In this document: one piece after another, positions 16,186-24,996 of the stretch
Numbering within the stretch: position 1 is the stretch's first letter
Layout of the letters: every line of letters begins with the position of its first letter
Notes under the pieces: generated by a model
Database searches by the model: none
What the model saw: the letters and a program-made list of their open reading frames with translations, nothing else
Told to the model about the DNA's origin: nothing
NCBI RefSeq assembly: GCF_014640195.1
Contig: NZ_BMGM01000008.1
Coordinates: forward strand, 1-64,000
From: Psychroflexus planctonicus
GTDB taxonomy: Bacteria; Bacteroidota; Bacteroidia; Flavobacteriales; Flavobacteriaceae
Reading direction: 5' to 3'
DNA length: 64,000 nucleotides
Translations under genes and position numbers: made by a program

Positions 16186-18045
16186 TTAGTTTTTCAACCA
16201 GGCTTGTCTTAGTTGGTAGCGTTCATCAGTTTCTTCTAAATCCATTGCTTGTAGACTTGTTTTAACCGTGGTTGGCTGAGTTGTAGTTCCTGTGAATTCT
16301 ATTTTTTCACTATCACGTTCAATTACTAAACTCAAATCTTCACCTTCTGTCCAAGCCATAGAAGCTGAAATTAAACTATAAATATTATCTAAATTATATT
16401 CAGTTCCATTTACTTTTTTAATAACATCGCCTGGCTGGATTCCCATTTCTGCAAATGTAGAATTTACAGGCATTCCTTTTCTAAAAAAGACTTCTTTTGT
16501 AGAAGGATTAGCATCAATAAATGGAGTTTGGCCATCAATAAAATAACCTGTTTTGGTTTCTTTTTCTTGCATTTCGATGCCTACTTGCTTAAAATATTCT
16601 TCGTAAGGTATTGGTGAGCTTCCAGCTACATAAGTTTCAAAAAAGTCATTTATTTCTGGATAGGTTTTTTCAACAATTACATCAAATAATTCATCGTCTT
16701 CAAATGGTTTGTCTACTCCGTATTCTTCAATTAAGGCTTTCATTAAATCTAAAACGCCCATTTTACCTTCGCTTAATTTTCGTAGTTCAATATCTAATGC
16801 CATACCGATTAATGCACCTTTTAGGTATACATTGTAATAGCTTGGCGAATATTTTTCATCTAAAATATTTTCACTCATTACGGTAAACGGCATGGTATCA
16901 TCGAAAGCTTTAGCCGTTTCAATTTTTTCATTGATGCGTTGGTAAAATTCGTCTTCGCTAATTAAACCTTGGTGAATTTGAAATAAATTGGCAAAATATT
17001 CAGTCACTCCTTCATACATCCATAAATGTTTAGACATTTTAGGTTCGTTATAATCAAAGTAATGTACTTCTTCAGAATGAACATTTAGCGGAGTAATTAT
17101 ATGGAAAAACTCATGCGAAACTACATCGGTCATCGTGCTTTCTAAATCTGCAATTGGCATACTTTCGGGTAAAACCACAACGGTAGAAGTGTGATGTTCT
17201 AAAGCTCCAAATCCACGTGCGTCGGTTTCTTCCATGTCCGATAAATACAGTAAAATAGCGTAAACATTGGTATTATCAATTTCTCCTAAGAAGTTTTTCT
17301 GTGCGTTTACCATTTTTTCAATAGCAGGTTTTAAATCTGCTGTACTATGAACATTGTTCGGCGAATACACACTTAAAACTACTTGCATTCCTGAGATGTC
17401 GAAATTGATCATGTCTGGTTCTGCATACATAATAGGATGATCAATTACTCCAAAATAGCGATTGGTGTAAAATTGATCTACAACATAGCTTTCTTCTTCG
17501 GTTTGCTTGGTGATAGGTAAAGATGTACTTGCCACAAGTTGTGTAGGGCGTTTGATTTCAATTTGGTAGGCTTCTTCTTTTTTGCCTTCAAAATAACCTA
17601 CAAATCCGTGTAAATTCAATACAAAATTTTCTCCTTTTTCAATATTTGTTCCAGCTGGCGAAAATACTTCGCCTTCTCCTTCAATATCAAAAGTGTCATT
17701 GCTGTAATAGCTCAGTTTATCAAAATTTGTAGCATCATAAATTTCCCAAGTATTTTCGTCAATTCGTGATGCATTCATGGTATTTCCCTTGTAATCGTAT
17801 GCTACTAAGTCTTCAGAAAATTGACCGTATGAGTTTAAAGCATAAGTTCCAGGAACGGTTTTAGGAATGTAAAATCGTAAAGTGTCTTTTGATATTTTAC
17901 CTGGATCAACTTCAACTTTAATCCGGTCGTTTTCTACATTTACTAAATCTAAATGAGCAAGCACATAATCTTGTTCTGCTTGCTGAGTGGGTTTACAGCC
18001 AAATAATAAGGTAATTATACTAAGGCTTATCCAAATTTTTTTCAT
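16186..18045 (-). CDS. M61 family metallopeptidase with PDZ domain, lipoprotein
   Basis: The 619-residue protein is of the glycyl aminopeptidase-like M61 family. The signal sequence ends in a lipobox (LLFGC), so it is membrane-anchored on the periplasmic side. An N-terminal beta-rich domain (25-180) precedes the gluzincin core with VVSHEFFHIITPLN (H311 as first zinc ligand) and the later LWMYEGVTEYFANL holding the glutamate ligand. A PDZ domain occupies about residues 500-600 (GIQPGDVIKKVNG). All catalytic positions are present, so aminopeptidase activity on periplasmic peptides is expected. It is transcribed alone. Confidence 0.9.
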   Translation of the reverse strand: MKKIWISLSIITLLFGCKPTQQAEQDYVLAHLDLVNVENDRIKVEVDPGKISKDTLRFYIPKTVPGTYALNSYGQFSEDLVAYDYKGNTMNASRIDENTWEIYDATNFDKLSYYSNDTFDIEGEGEVFSPAGTNIEKGENFVLNLHGFVGYFEGKKEEAYQIEIKRPTQLVASTSLPITKQTEEESYVVDQFYTNRYFGVIDHPIMYAEPDMINFDISGMQVVLSVYSPNNVHSTADLKPAIEKMVNAQKNFLGEIDNTNVYAILLYLSDMEETDARGFGALEHHTSTVVVLPESMPIADLESTMTDVVSHEFFHIITPLNVHSEEVHYFDYNEPKMSKHLWMYEGVTEYFANLFQIHQGLISEDEFYQRINEKIETAKAFDDTMPFTVMSENILDEKYSPSYYNVYLKGALIGMALDIELRKLSEGKMGVLDLMKALIEEYGVDKPFEDDELFDVIVEKTYPEINDFFETYVAGSSPIPYEEYFKQVGIEMQEKETKTGYFIDGQTPFIDANPSTKEVFFRKGMPVNSTFAEMGIQPGDVIKKVNGTEYNLDNIYSLISASMAWTEGEDLSLVIERDSEKIEFTGTTTQPTTVKTSLQAMDLEETDERYQLRQAWLKN

Positions 18046-18168
18046 AAAATTTAATTTTTTGATAAGTCTGCAATTTCTAAAAATTGTTACAAAATGAAGT
18101 CTTACTTTTCCTAATTGCTAATAGATTAGTTTAAAAAAGCTATAAAATAATGTGAGCTCAGGAAAAAA

Positions 18169-18193
18169 GTCTTATATTTGAAGACAAATGTCT
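18169..18193 (+). promoter_or_regulatory. Promoter/operator of the Xre/RES toxin-antitoxin pair
   Basis: The -7 box TATATTTG (18173-18180) is bracketed by GTCT and AAGAC, and immediately followed by the palindrome AGACAAATGTCT (18182-18193). The three alternating AGAC/GTCT half-sites over the promoter look like a binding site for the Xre-type antitoxin and fit the autoregulation usual for such pairs. The first possible ATG lies inside the palindrome. Confidence 0.5.
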
Positions 18194-18715
18194 AGAGTTA
18201 TGGAAGTAGAAAAATATGAAGAATATACCACAAATTTAAAAGGTGTAAATGAAGCAATGCTGAGTTACGTTCTGCAAATTGATAACTCTTCTAAAAAACA
18301 CATCAACGTAGAAGAATTTAATTATTCAAATTTTTTTGAAGACAAAATGCTTATTATACAAGCTATCAAGAAAGGAATTACCTATTCGTTGTTTAATAAA
18401 ATAAAAAGAATTACTCCTTTTACTGAAGATGATTGGGCGAGTTACTTAAACGTTTCAAAAAAAACATTACAAAGGCACAGCAATGATGATGATTATATTT
18501 TTAAACCAATTCACACCGAAAAAATTATCGAGTTAGCCGAAGTAAATCATTTCGGAAATGAAGTTTTTGATACCAAAGATCAATTTTATCTATGGCTCAG
18601 TTCTCCTTCCTTCGCTTTAGGGAATTTAAAACCTGCTGAACTTTTAACTAATTCTTACGGTAAAGAATTAGTCATGGCCGAGTTAAACCGTATAGACCAC
18701 GGAATTTTTGTATAA
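18188..18715 (+). CDS. Xre/ParS-type antitoxin with DUF2384 toxin-binding domain
   Basis: This 175-residue antitoxin belongs to the Xre-RES type II toxin-antitoxin class. A helical N-terminal domain with an HTH-like segment (TEDDWASYLNVSKKTLQRH, about 80-98) precedes the C-terminal DUF2384/MbcA-ParS domain (about 120-175), recognisable by WLSSPSFALGNLKPAELL and the closing ELNRIDHGIFV that inserts into the RES partner. It neutralises the toxin and probably represses the operon. The stop overlaps the toxin ATG by one base. The ATG at 18200 is an alternative start because the first ATG is only eight bases from the -7 box. Confidence 0.9.
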   Translation: MSRVMEVEKYEEYTTNLKGVNEAMLSYVLQIDNSSKKHINVEEFNYSNFFEDKMLIIQAIKKGITYSLFNKIKRITPFTEDDWASYLNVSKKTLQRHSNDDDYIFKPIHTEKIIELAEVNHFGNEVFDTKDQFYLWLSSPSFALGNLKPAELLTNSYGKELVMAELNRIDHGIFV

Positions 18716-19173
18716 TGAAGGTTTTTAGATTGTCTAGAAAAAAATATGTGAAAGAGTTTAATGGTCGTGGCGCTTCAAAGTTTGGAAATCGGTGGAATTC
18801 TAAAGGAATTGAAGTTATTTATACTGCAGAAAGTAGAGCTTTAGCAATGGCAGAAGTTGCTGTACATCTCAACCTAGCCACATTACCATCTGATTTTATG
18901 ATGTTAGAAATCTATATTCCTGATGAAATTGAAATAGAAAAATTAAGCTTGAAAAGATTAAGCAAAGGTTGGAATATGCATCCGCATTATTTGGAAACCC
19001 AAAAACTTGGTGACGAATTTATCAATTCATTAGAAACTTGTATTTTAAAAGTTCCTTCTGCGGTTGTAAAAGGAGATTTTAATTATTTACTCAACCCACA
19101 TCATCCAGATTTTAAAAAGATTGATATTGCAAGTGTATCCTATTTTCCTTTTGATAAAAGATTGTTTAAGTAA
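18715..19173 (+). CDS. RES domain toxin (NAD+ degrading)
   Basis: The 152-residue protein is a RES domain. In characterised members it depletes NAD+ by phosphorolysis or hydrolysis and stops growth. The three hallmark residues are visible in context: Arg in the N-terminal VFRLSR and GNRW segments, Glu in ALAMAEVAVHL, and Ser in the C-terminal ASVSYFPF. The GRGASKFGNRW and VIYTAES motifs are intact, so the toxin is probably functional. It is translationally coupled to the antitoxin and has full family length. Confidence 0.92.
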   Translation: MKVFRLSRKKYVKEFNGRGASKFGNRWNSKGIEVIYTAESRALAMAEVAVHLNLATLPSDFMMLEIYIPDEIEIEKLSLKRLSKGWNMHPHYLETQKLGDEFINSLETCILKVPSAVVKGDFNYLLNPHHPDFKKIDIASVSYFPFDKRLFK

Positions 19174-19246
19174 AATACCTTTTTGGCTTAAAACTTGAAT
19201 GCAACTGAAATAATAAATAGAATAATAATGGGTTATTAAAACGCAA

Positions 19247-20356
19247 ATGAATAATCAAATAAGTAAACTATTGAAGCCTAAAAAACAGAGAAAAAAGATA
19301 TCAAAATCAACTAAAATTTGGGTCTACGCTTTTCCTATTTTTTTAGTATTTGTACAAGTTTTATCGAAGTTTCCTGTTGCAGTTGAAGCTTTTTACAGCC
19401 AAACTTTATTTGTAGGAATCCGAAATATACTACATTTTTTATTGAGCTGGATTCCATTTTCTGTAGGTGATGTTTTTTACATTTCGTTAGTCTTGTATGT
19501 TGTGTTTTTTCTTTCGAAGCTAATTCGAAATAAATTTAGCAATTGGAAAAAAAGTCTAGTTTGTAGCATTGCGTTTGTTTCCAAGATCTATATTCTTTTT
19601 CATTTGCTTTGGGGCTTAAACTATTATCGTGTTCCAATGCATGAGCAACTTCAAATTGAAGATGATTATAGCACTTTTGAGTTGATTGACTTTACTGAAA
19701 AAGTAATTGTAAAAACCAATCAGTTGCATTTGAATTTAAAAGAAAACGATTCACTTCCTGTAAATTTCAAGTATAATGACCAAGAAATTTCAGATTTGAT
19801 TTTTGATGGAATTGAAGATGTCAACGAACCCAAATTAAATCTTGATTACGGTAGGAGAAATTTAAAAAAATCTCTTTTTTCAGTTCCACTTACTTATGGT
19901 GGTTTTGGCGGTTACCTCAATCTGTTTAGTTTGGAAGCACAATACAATAACAATATCCCGCTATTTAAATGGCCAACCACCTTAACCCACGAAGTAGCAC
20001 ATCAAATGGGCTTTGCTAAAGAAAATGAAGCCAACTTTATAGCTTGTTTGGTAGGAATGAATCATAAAGATGAAACATTTAGATATGCCACTCATGGTTT
20101 TGTATTGAAGCAATGTTTAAATGAAATTTTTAGAAGAGAACCAGCCTATTTTGAAGAGTTGAAACAGTGTGTAAATTATGGAGTTATTGAAAATTATAGA
20201 GAGCTTCAAGAGTTTTGGAAAGACTACCACAATCCCATTGAACCAATTTTAAAAGTGGTTTACGGTTCGTATCTAAATGTAAACAACCAACCCGAAGGAA
20301 TGGCCAGTTATTCCTATGTGGTTGCTTTATTAGTGAATTACGATTTTAAATTATAA
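19247..20356 (+). CDS. DUF3810 family membrane protein with metalloprotease-like motif
   Basis: The 369-residue protein has a basic N terminus, three hydrophobic segments in the first 130 residues and a large extracytoplasmic domain. A zincin-like LTHEVAHQMGFAKENEANF motif (about 248-266) gives an HExxH with a downstream E-x-x-N-F helix. This fits the DUF3810 family of Firmicutes and Bacteroidota. Function is unknown, but the HEVAH motif suggests a membrane-tethered metallopeptidase. It follows the RES toxin by 73 bases and there is no sign that it belongs to that unit. Confidence 0.83.
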   Translation: MNNQISKLLKPKKQRKKISKSTKIWVYAFPIFLVFVQVLSKFPVAVEAFYSQTLFVGIRNILHFLLSWIPFSVGDVFYISLVLYVVFFLSKLIRNKFSNWKKSLVCSIAFVSKIYILFHLLWGLNYYRVPMHEQLQIEDDYSTFELIDFTEKVIVKTNQLHLNLKENDSLPVNFKYNDQEISDLIFDGIEDVNEPKLNLDYGRRNLKKSLFSVPLTYGGFGGYLNLFSLEAQYNNNIPLFKWPTTLTHEVAHQMGFAKENEANFIACLVGMNHKDETFRYATHGFVLKQCLNEIFRREPAYFEELKQCVNYGVIENYRELQEFWKDYHNPIEPILKVVYGSYLNVNNQPEGMASYSYVVALLVNYDFKL

Positions 20357-20463
20357 ATCAATTAATTTTCACAATTAAAATTAATGACAAAATAAGTCAT
20401 AGGTCTTACTTTTAAACCATTTTCATTTACTTTAGTCGAAAATAGAAATCAATACATCATTTT

Positions 20464-23400
20464 ATGCGTAAAATTATTTTATTAATTACGCTGTGTTTTG
20501 CATCTACAACTTGGGCCCAGGATTATTTCCCTACCAATTCAGGTGTTAAAGCTACAGCTTCTGGACCCGTTGCTTTTACCGAAGCAACAATACATGTTCA
20601 TGCCAATCAAGTGCTTGAAAACGCGACTTTACTTGTAAAAGACGGGAAAGTTGTGGAAGTTGGGACAAATGTGAAAATTCCAAAAAATGCAGTGGAATTC
20701 AACTTAAACGGGAAACACATTTATCCTTCGTTTATCGATTTGTATTCCGATTTTGGTATGAAAGAAGTAGAAAAAGCTTCGTCTGGTCCGCAATACGAAC
20801 CCAACCGAAAAGGTTATTATTGGAACGACCACATCCGGCCTGAACAACAAGCGGTAAATCACTTCACATTTGATGAGAAAAAGGCAAAAGCCATGCGTGA
20901 AGCAGGATTCGGGATGGTCAACTCGCATGTACAAGATGGTGTAATCCGCGGAACTTCGGCTTTAATTGCCTTGGCTGAAGACGAAAACAACCCCAACAAA
21001 ACCATTGTTAATGGAACAACAGCACAGTATTTAGGTTTTTCAAAAAGCAAGCAAACACGGCAATCTTATCCGAGTTCCATTATGGGAATGACCGCTCTTT
21101 TGCGCCAAACTTATAACGATGCCAATTGGTATGCTAAAGGCAATATGAAGCAGAAAGACTTGGCTTTAGAAGCGCTGAATGCACAACAAAATTTACCACA
21201 AATCATTCATGCGGGAGATTATTTGAATGTGTTGCGCGCGGATGATGTGGGAGATCAATTCAACATACAATATACCATTGTAGGTGGTGGCGATGAATAC
21301 AAACGTATTGATGAAATAAAAGCAACTCAAGCCAGATTTATTCTTCCGGTTAATTTTCCAGATGCTTACGATGTTGAAGATCCATTTATGGCGAACTACG
21401 TGAGTTTAGAAGAAATGAAACACTGGCAACATGCACCACGAAATTTACAATACTTAGCTGAAGCAGGTGTAGAATTCGCCCTAACTACAGACGAATTAAA
21501 GTCGCCTAAAGAACTGCATAAGAAACTGCAATTAGCGATTGAAAAAGGCTTAGACCCAAAAATAGCTTTACGCGCATTAACGGAAATTCCAGCGCAGATA
21601 TTGGGTATGGAAAACCAAATTGGAAGTTTGAAAAAAGGAAGTTTAGCCAATTTCATCATCACTTCAGGCGATGTGTTTGATAAGGAGTCCAACATTTACG
21701 AAAACTGGATTCAAGGACAAAGAAACATCATCAAAGATGAAGATTTACCAAAAATTGAAGGCGCTTATGAGTTGCGTTTTTCAGATTTAGCAATTGAAAT
21801 CAAAATCAAAGAAAAGTCAGGAAAATACAGCTTAGAAGCCAAAAAGGATAGTTTGAAACTTGGAACTAAAATCACTTTTGAGAAAAACTGGTTGAGTTTT
21901 ATGTTGACGGAAACCGATTCAGCTTCCACTAAAATGAATCGTTTTAGTGCCTACGTTCCAGATGCTTCAGATGAAATAAAAGGGAAAGTGATTTTGTTTA
22001 ATGGAAATGAAACCCAATTCACCGCTACCAAAATAAAAGCTGAAAAGAAAGATAGTGAAGATGAAGCTTCAGAAGAAGAAGAAGATTCAGAAAAAGAAGA
22101 AGATTCCGAAGAAGACCATAATAAAGAAGAATATTTAAGTGAAATTTCTTTTCCCAACATGGCATTTGGAAGAAGTACTGCAAATCCTGAGCCAGAGCAA
22201 ATGCTTATTAAAAATGCAACGGTTATTACTGGTGAAGATGAAGGAACTTTAGAAAATACGGATGTGCTCCTACGTGATGGGAAAATCTACAAAATAGGTA
22301 AATCCTTAAGCGACAAAAATGCGAAAGTAATTGATGGAACTGGAAAATATTTAACCGCAGGAATTATCGATGAACATTCGCATATTGCAGCTAGTTCGGT
22401 AAACGAAGGCGGACACAATTCGTCTGCTGAGGTAACCATGGAAGATGTGGTTAATCCAGACGATATTTCCATTTATCGTGCTTTGGCGGGTGGCGTTACT
22501 ACCACACAATTGTTACATGGTTCAGCTAATCCAATTGGTGGTAAATCGGCTATTTTGAAAATGAAATGGGGCGCTTCACCCAAAGACATGATTTACGAAG
22601 ACAGTCCGAAATTTATCAAATTTGCTTTGGGTGAAAACGTAAAGCAATCCAATTGGGGCAATCGTTCTCGTTTTCCACAAACTAGAATGGGAGTGGAGCA
22701 AGTGTTTATGGATTACTTTTCCAGAGCAAAAGCCTATGGTGAGAAAAAAGCTTCAGGGAAAGCTTATCGTTATGATGAGGAAATGGAAACCTTGTTGGAA
22801 ATCATCAATGGCGAACGCTTCATTTCGTGTCACTCATATGTGCAAAGCGAAATCAATATGTTGATGAAAGTCGCTGAACATTTCGGTTTTACGGTGAATA
22901 CCTTTACTCACATTTTAGAAGGTTACAAAGTTGCCGATAAAATGAAGGAACATGGCGCTGGCGGTTCAACCTTTTCAGATTGGTGGGCGTATAAATACGA
23001 AGTGAATGATGCCATACCTTACAATGCTGTTTTAATGCACAATGAAGGAGTAGTTACTGCCATCAATTCAGATGATGGTGAAATGATTAGAAGACTGAAC
23101 CAAGAAGCAGCAAAAAGCATGAAATACGGCGGAATGAGCGCTGAGGATGCTTGGAAAATGGTGACTTTAAATCCTGCTAAATTGTTGCACATCGACCACC
23201 GAGTAGGTTCAATAAAAGAAGGAAAAGAAGCTGATTTGGTGTTGTGGAGTCATCACCCGCTTTCCATTTATACCAAAGCAGAGCAAACCTTGATTGGCGG
23301 AGTAGTTTATTTTGACTTAGAAGAAGACAAAAAACAACGCCAAACTTTAAAAGAAGACCGAGCCAGATTAATTGCAGAACTTTTGAAAGCCAAAAACAAA

Positions 23401-23508
23401 GGAATGAAAACGCAAGCTGTTGTCAAGAAAAAAGGGCGCGATTTGCATTGCGATAGCCTAGATTCGTTTTTAGAAGGCAATTTTACCGAAACCCAACACC
23501 ATCACTAA
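20464..23508 (+). CDS. Secreted two-domain amidohydrolase-family protein
   Basis: The 1014-residue protein has a signal peptide (1-18) and two amidohydrolase-type TIM-barrel halves. The N-terminal half (about 25-430) has the surrounding scaffold, but its metal motif reads FIDLYSDFG: residues 94 and 96 are Tyr and Asp where the family has H-x-H. The C-terminal half (about 590-1010) keeps the motif IIDEHSH (H638, H640), later histidines (CHSYVQSE, FTHILEG) and NSDDGE, and is probably the active one. A very acidic Glu/Asp/Ser/Lys linker (roughly 535-560) joins them. The substrate is unknown. A companion gene follows one base later. Confidence 0.88.
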   Translation: MRKIILLITLCFASTTWAQDYFPTNSGVKATASGPVAFTEATIHVHANQVLENATLLVKDGKVVEVGTNVKIPKNAVEFNLNGKHIYPSFIDLYSDFGMKEVEKASSGPQYEPNRKGYYWNDHIRPEQQAVNHFTFDEKKAKAMREAGFGMVNSHVQDGVIRGTSALIALAEDENNPNKTIVNGTTAQYLGFSKSKQTRQSYPSSIMGMTALLRQTYNDANWYAKGNMKQKDLALEALNAQQNLPQIIHAGDYLNVLRADDVGDQFNIQYTIVGGGDEYKRIDEIKATQARFILPVNFPDAYDVEDPFMANYVSLEEMKHWQHAPRNLQYLAEAGVEFALTTDELKSPKELHKKLQLAIEKGLDPKIALRALTEIPAQILGMENQIGSLKKGSLANFIITSGDVFDKESNIYENWIQGQRNIIKDEDLPKIEGAYELRFSDLAIEIKIKEKSGKYSLEAKKDSLKLGTKITFEKNWLSFMLTETDSASTKMNRFSAYVPDASDEIKGKVILFNGNETQFTATKIKAEKKDSEDEASEEEEDSEKEEDSEEDHNKEEYLSEISFPNMAFGRSTANPEPEQMLIKNATVITGEDEGTLENTDVLLRDGKIYKIGKSLSDKNAKVIDGTGKYLTAGIIDEHSHIAASSVNEGGHNSSAEVTMEDVVNPDDISIYRALAGGVTTTQLLHGSANPIGGKSAILKMKWGASPKDMIYEDSPKFIKFALGENVKQSNWGNRSRFPQTRMGVEQVFMDYFSRAKAYGEKKASGKAYRYDEEMETLLEIINGERFISCHSYVQSEINMLMKVAEHFGFTVNTFTHILEGYKVADKMKEHGAGGSTFSDWWAYKYEVNDAIPYNAVLMHNEGVVTAINSDDGEMIRRLNQEAAKSMKYGGMSAEDAWKMVTLNPAKLLHIDHRVGSIKEGKEADLVLWSHHPLSIYTKAEQTLIGGVVYFDLEEDKKQRQTLKEDRARLIAELLKAKNKGMKTQAVVKKKGRDLHCDSLDSFLEGNFTETQHHH

Positions 23509-23509
23509 A

Positions 23510-24823
23510 ATGAGAAAAATGACAAAATTATATATCACGCTTTGTACGCTGTTTTTTAGCTTACTAAGTGTTGCGCAGCAAACCCCTGCGCCAGCTCAGG
23601 AACAAGAAATTATTATTGTAGGTGCCACAGCACACATCGGCAATGGAGAAGTAATTGAAAATGCGGTAATCGCCTTCAAAGATGGAAAAATTACGGAAGT
23701 AGCATCCGCTTCTGAAAAGAACTTAGATGCATCTAATGCAAAAGTGATTTACGCCGAAGGAAAGCATGTTTATCCTGGTTTTATTGCACCCAATTCTACT
23801 TTAGGTTTGGTGGAAGTTGACGCTGTGCGTGCCAGTGACGACGAAGATGAAATAGGAAGTTTTTTACCTCATATCCGAAGCATTATTGCTTACAATACTG
23901 AAAGTAAAATAGTAGAAAGTATGCGACCCAACGGAGTTTTACTGGCGCAAGTTACGCCACGCGGTGGTCGTATTTCAGGAACATCTTCTGTGGTTCAATT
24001 AGATGCTTGGAATTGGGAAGATGCTATTGTAAAAGAAGACGATGGAATCCATTTGAACTGGCCAAATCGTTTTGTGAAAAAAGGAGCTTGGTACGACCCA
24101 AAAGTAGGCTACAAAGCCGATGAAAAATACGATGAAAAAGTGCAAGAAATCTTGAGTTTTTTTAAACAAGCAAAAGCCTTTTCAAAAGAAGGAAGTTCCG
24201 CATTAAACATTCCATTGGAAGCGATGAAAGGGGTTTTTAGCGGAGAAAAAACTGTTTTCATTCATGTAGATGCTGAAAAAGATATTTTAGATGTACTGCA
24301 TTTTAAAACGGAAATGCAACTTGGAAATGTAGTGATAGTAGGTGGAAAATATGCACACCAAGTAGCAGACGAATTAGTAAAACACGAAGTCCCAGTTTTG
24401 GTAGGAAGAGTACACGCTACACCAGAAGCAGACGATGACGATTATGATTTACCATACAAATTACCTAGGTTACTTCATGAAGCCGGTGTTTTGGTAGGTT
24501 TGGAAAACAGCGGACAAATGGAACGCATGAACGCTAGAAATCTTCCTTTTTACGCAGGAACAGTCGCTGCACACGGTTTGAATAAAGAAACCGCTTTGCA
24601 ATTGATTACCTTGAATGCGGCTAAAATTTTAGGGGTAGACCAAAATTTAGGTAGTTTAGAAGTTGGTAAAGATGCTACTTTGTTTATTAGTGAAGGTGAT
24701 GCTTTAGATATGATGGGCAATGTGTTAACCCACGCATTTATCAATGGAAGAGAAGTTAGCTTAGAAACGCATCAAACTCGACTTTATGAGCGGTATAAGG
24801 AAAAGTATGCGGAGCAGGAGTAG
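23510..24823 (+). CDS. Secreted amidohydrolase-family protein lacking the metal motif
   Basis: The 437-residue protein has a signal peptide (about 1-22) and the beta-sandwich plus TIM-barrel outline of imidazolonepropionase-like amidohydrolases. AHIGNGEVIENAVIAFKDGKI and the C-terminal GSLEVGKDATLFISEGD are typical. The metal-binding D-x-H-x-H position reads FIAPNST (residues 91-97), with no His, so the protein is unlikely to be catalytic in the usual way. It is one base downstream of the two-domain protein, strongly suggesting co-translation and complex formation. A second ATG at 23519 is an alternative start. Confidence 0.86.
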   Translation: MRKMTKLYITLCTLFFSLLSVAQQTPAPAQEQEIIIVGATAHIGNGEVIENAVIAFKDGKITEVASASEKNLDASNAKVIYAEGKHVYPGFIAPNSTLGLVEVDAVRASDDEDEIGSFLPHIRSIIAYNTESKIVESMRPNGVLLAQVTPRGGRISGTSSVVQLDAWNWEDAIVKEDDGIHLNWPNRFVKKGAWYDPKVGYKADEKYDEKVQEILSFFKQAKAFSKEGSSALNIPLEAMKGVFSGEKTVFIHVDAEKDILDVLHFKTEMQLGNVVIVGGKYAHQVADELVKHEVPVLVGRVHATPEADDDDYDLPYKLPRLLHEAGVLVGLENSGQMERMNARNLPFYAGTVAAHGLNKETALQLITLNAAKILGVDQNLGSLEVGKDATLFISEGDALDMMGNVLTHAFINGREVSLETHQTRLYERYKEKYAEQE

Positions 24824-24845
24824 TTTTAGTTTGAGATGAATAAGC

Positions 24846-24878
24846 AAACCAGCAAGGTTTTTGAAACCTTGCTGGTTT
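24846..24878 (+). terminator. Terminator of the amidohydrolase operon
   Basis: A perfect 15-base stem (AAACCAGCAAGGTTT with its complement) has a three-base loop and is followed by T residues. It lies just after the stop at 24823. Confidence 0.9.
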
Positions 24879-24996
24879 TTTGGTAAAATTTAATACAAAA
24901 TCCGAACAAATTGCGTAGAAATATATCTTTTTTGCTCTTTTTATATTGTTTTTTTTTAAAACAATATTGCATCTAAAATGTTTTTTATCAAAACAA

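Noticed and set aside
19247-20356. DUF3810 gene as a third member of the toxin-antitoxin unit
   Set aside because: It lies 73 bases after the toxin, is an unrelated membrane protein with a zincin motif, and shows no coupling to the pair.
24943-24967. Hairpin ATATTGTTTT / AAAACAATAT as terminator of xerD
   Set aside because: The stem is entirely A/T apart from one pair and the loop is part of a T run, so it could be chance in AT-rich DNA. Not listed as a feature.
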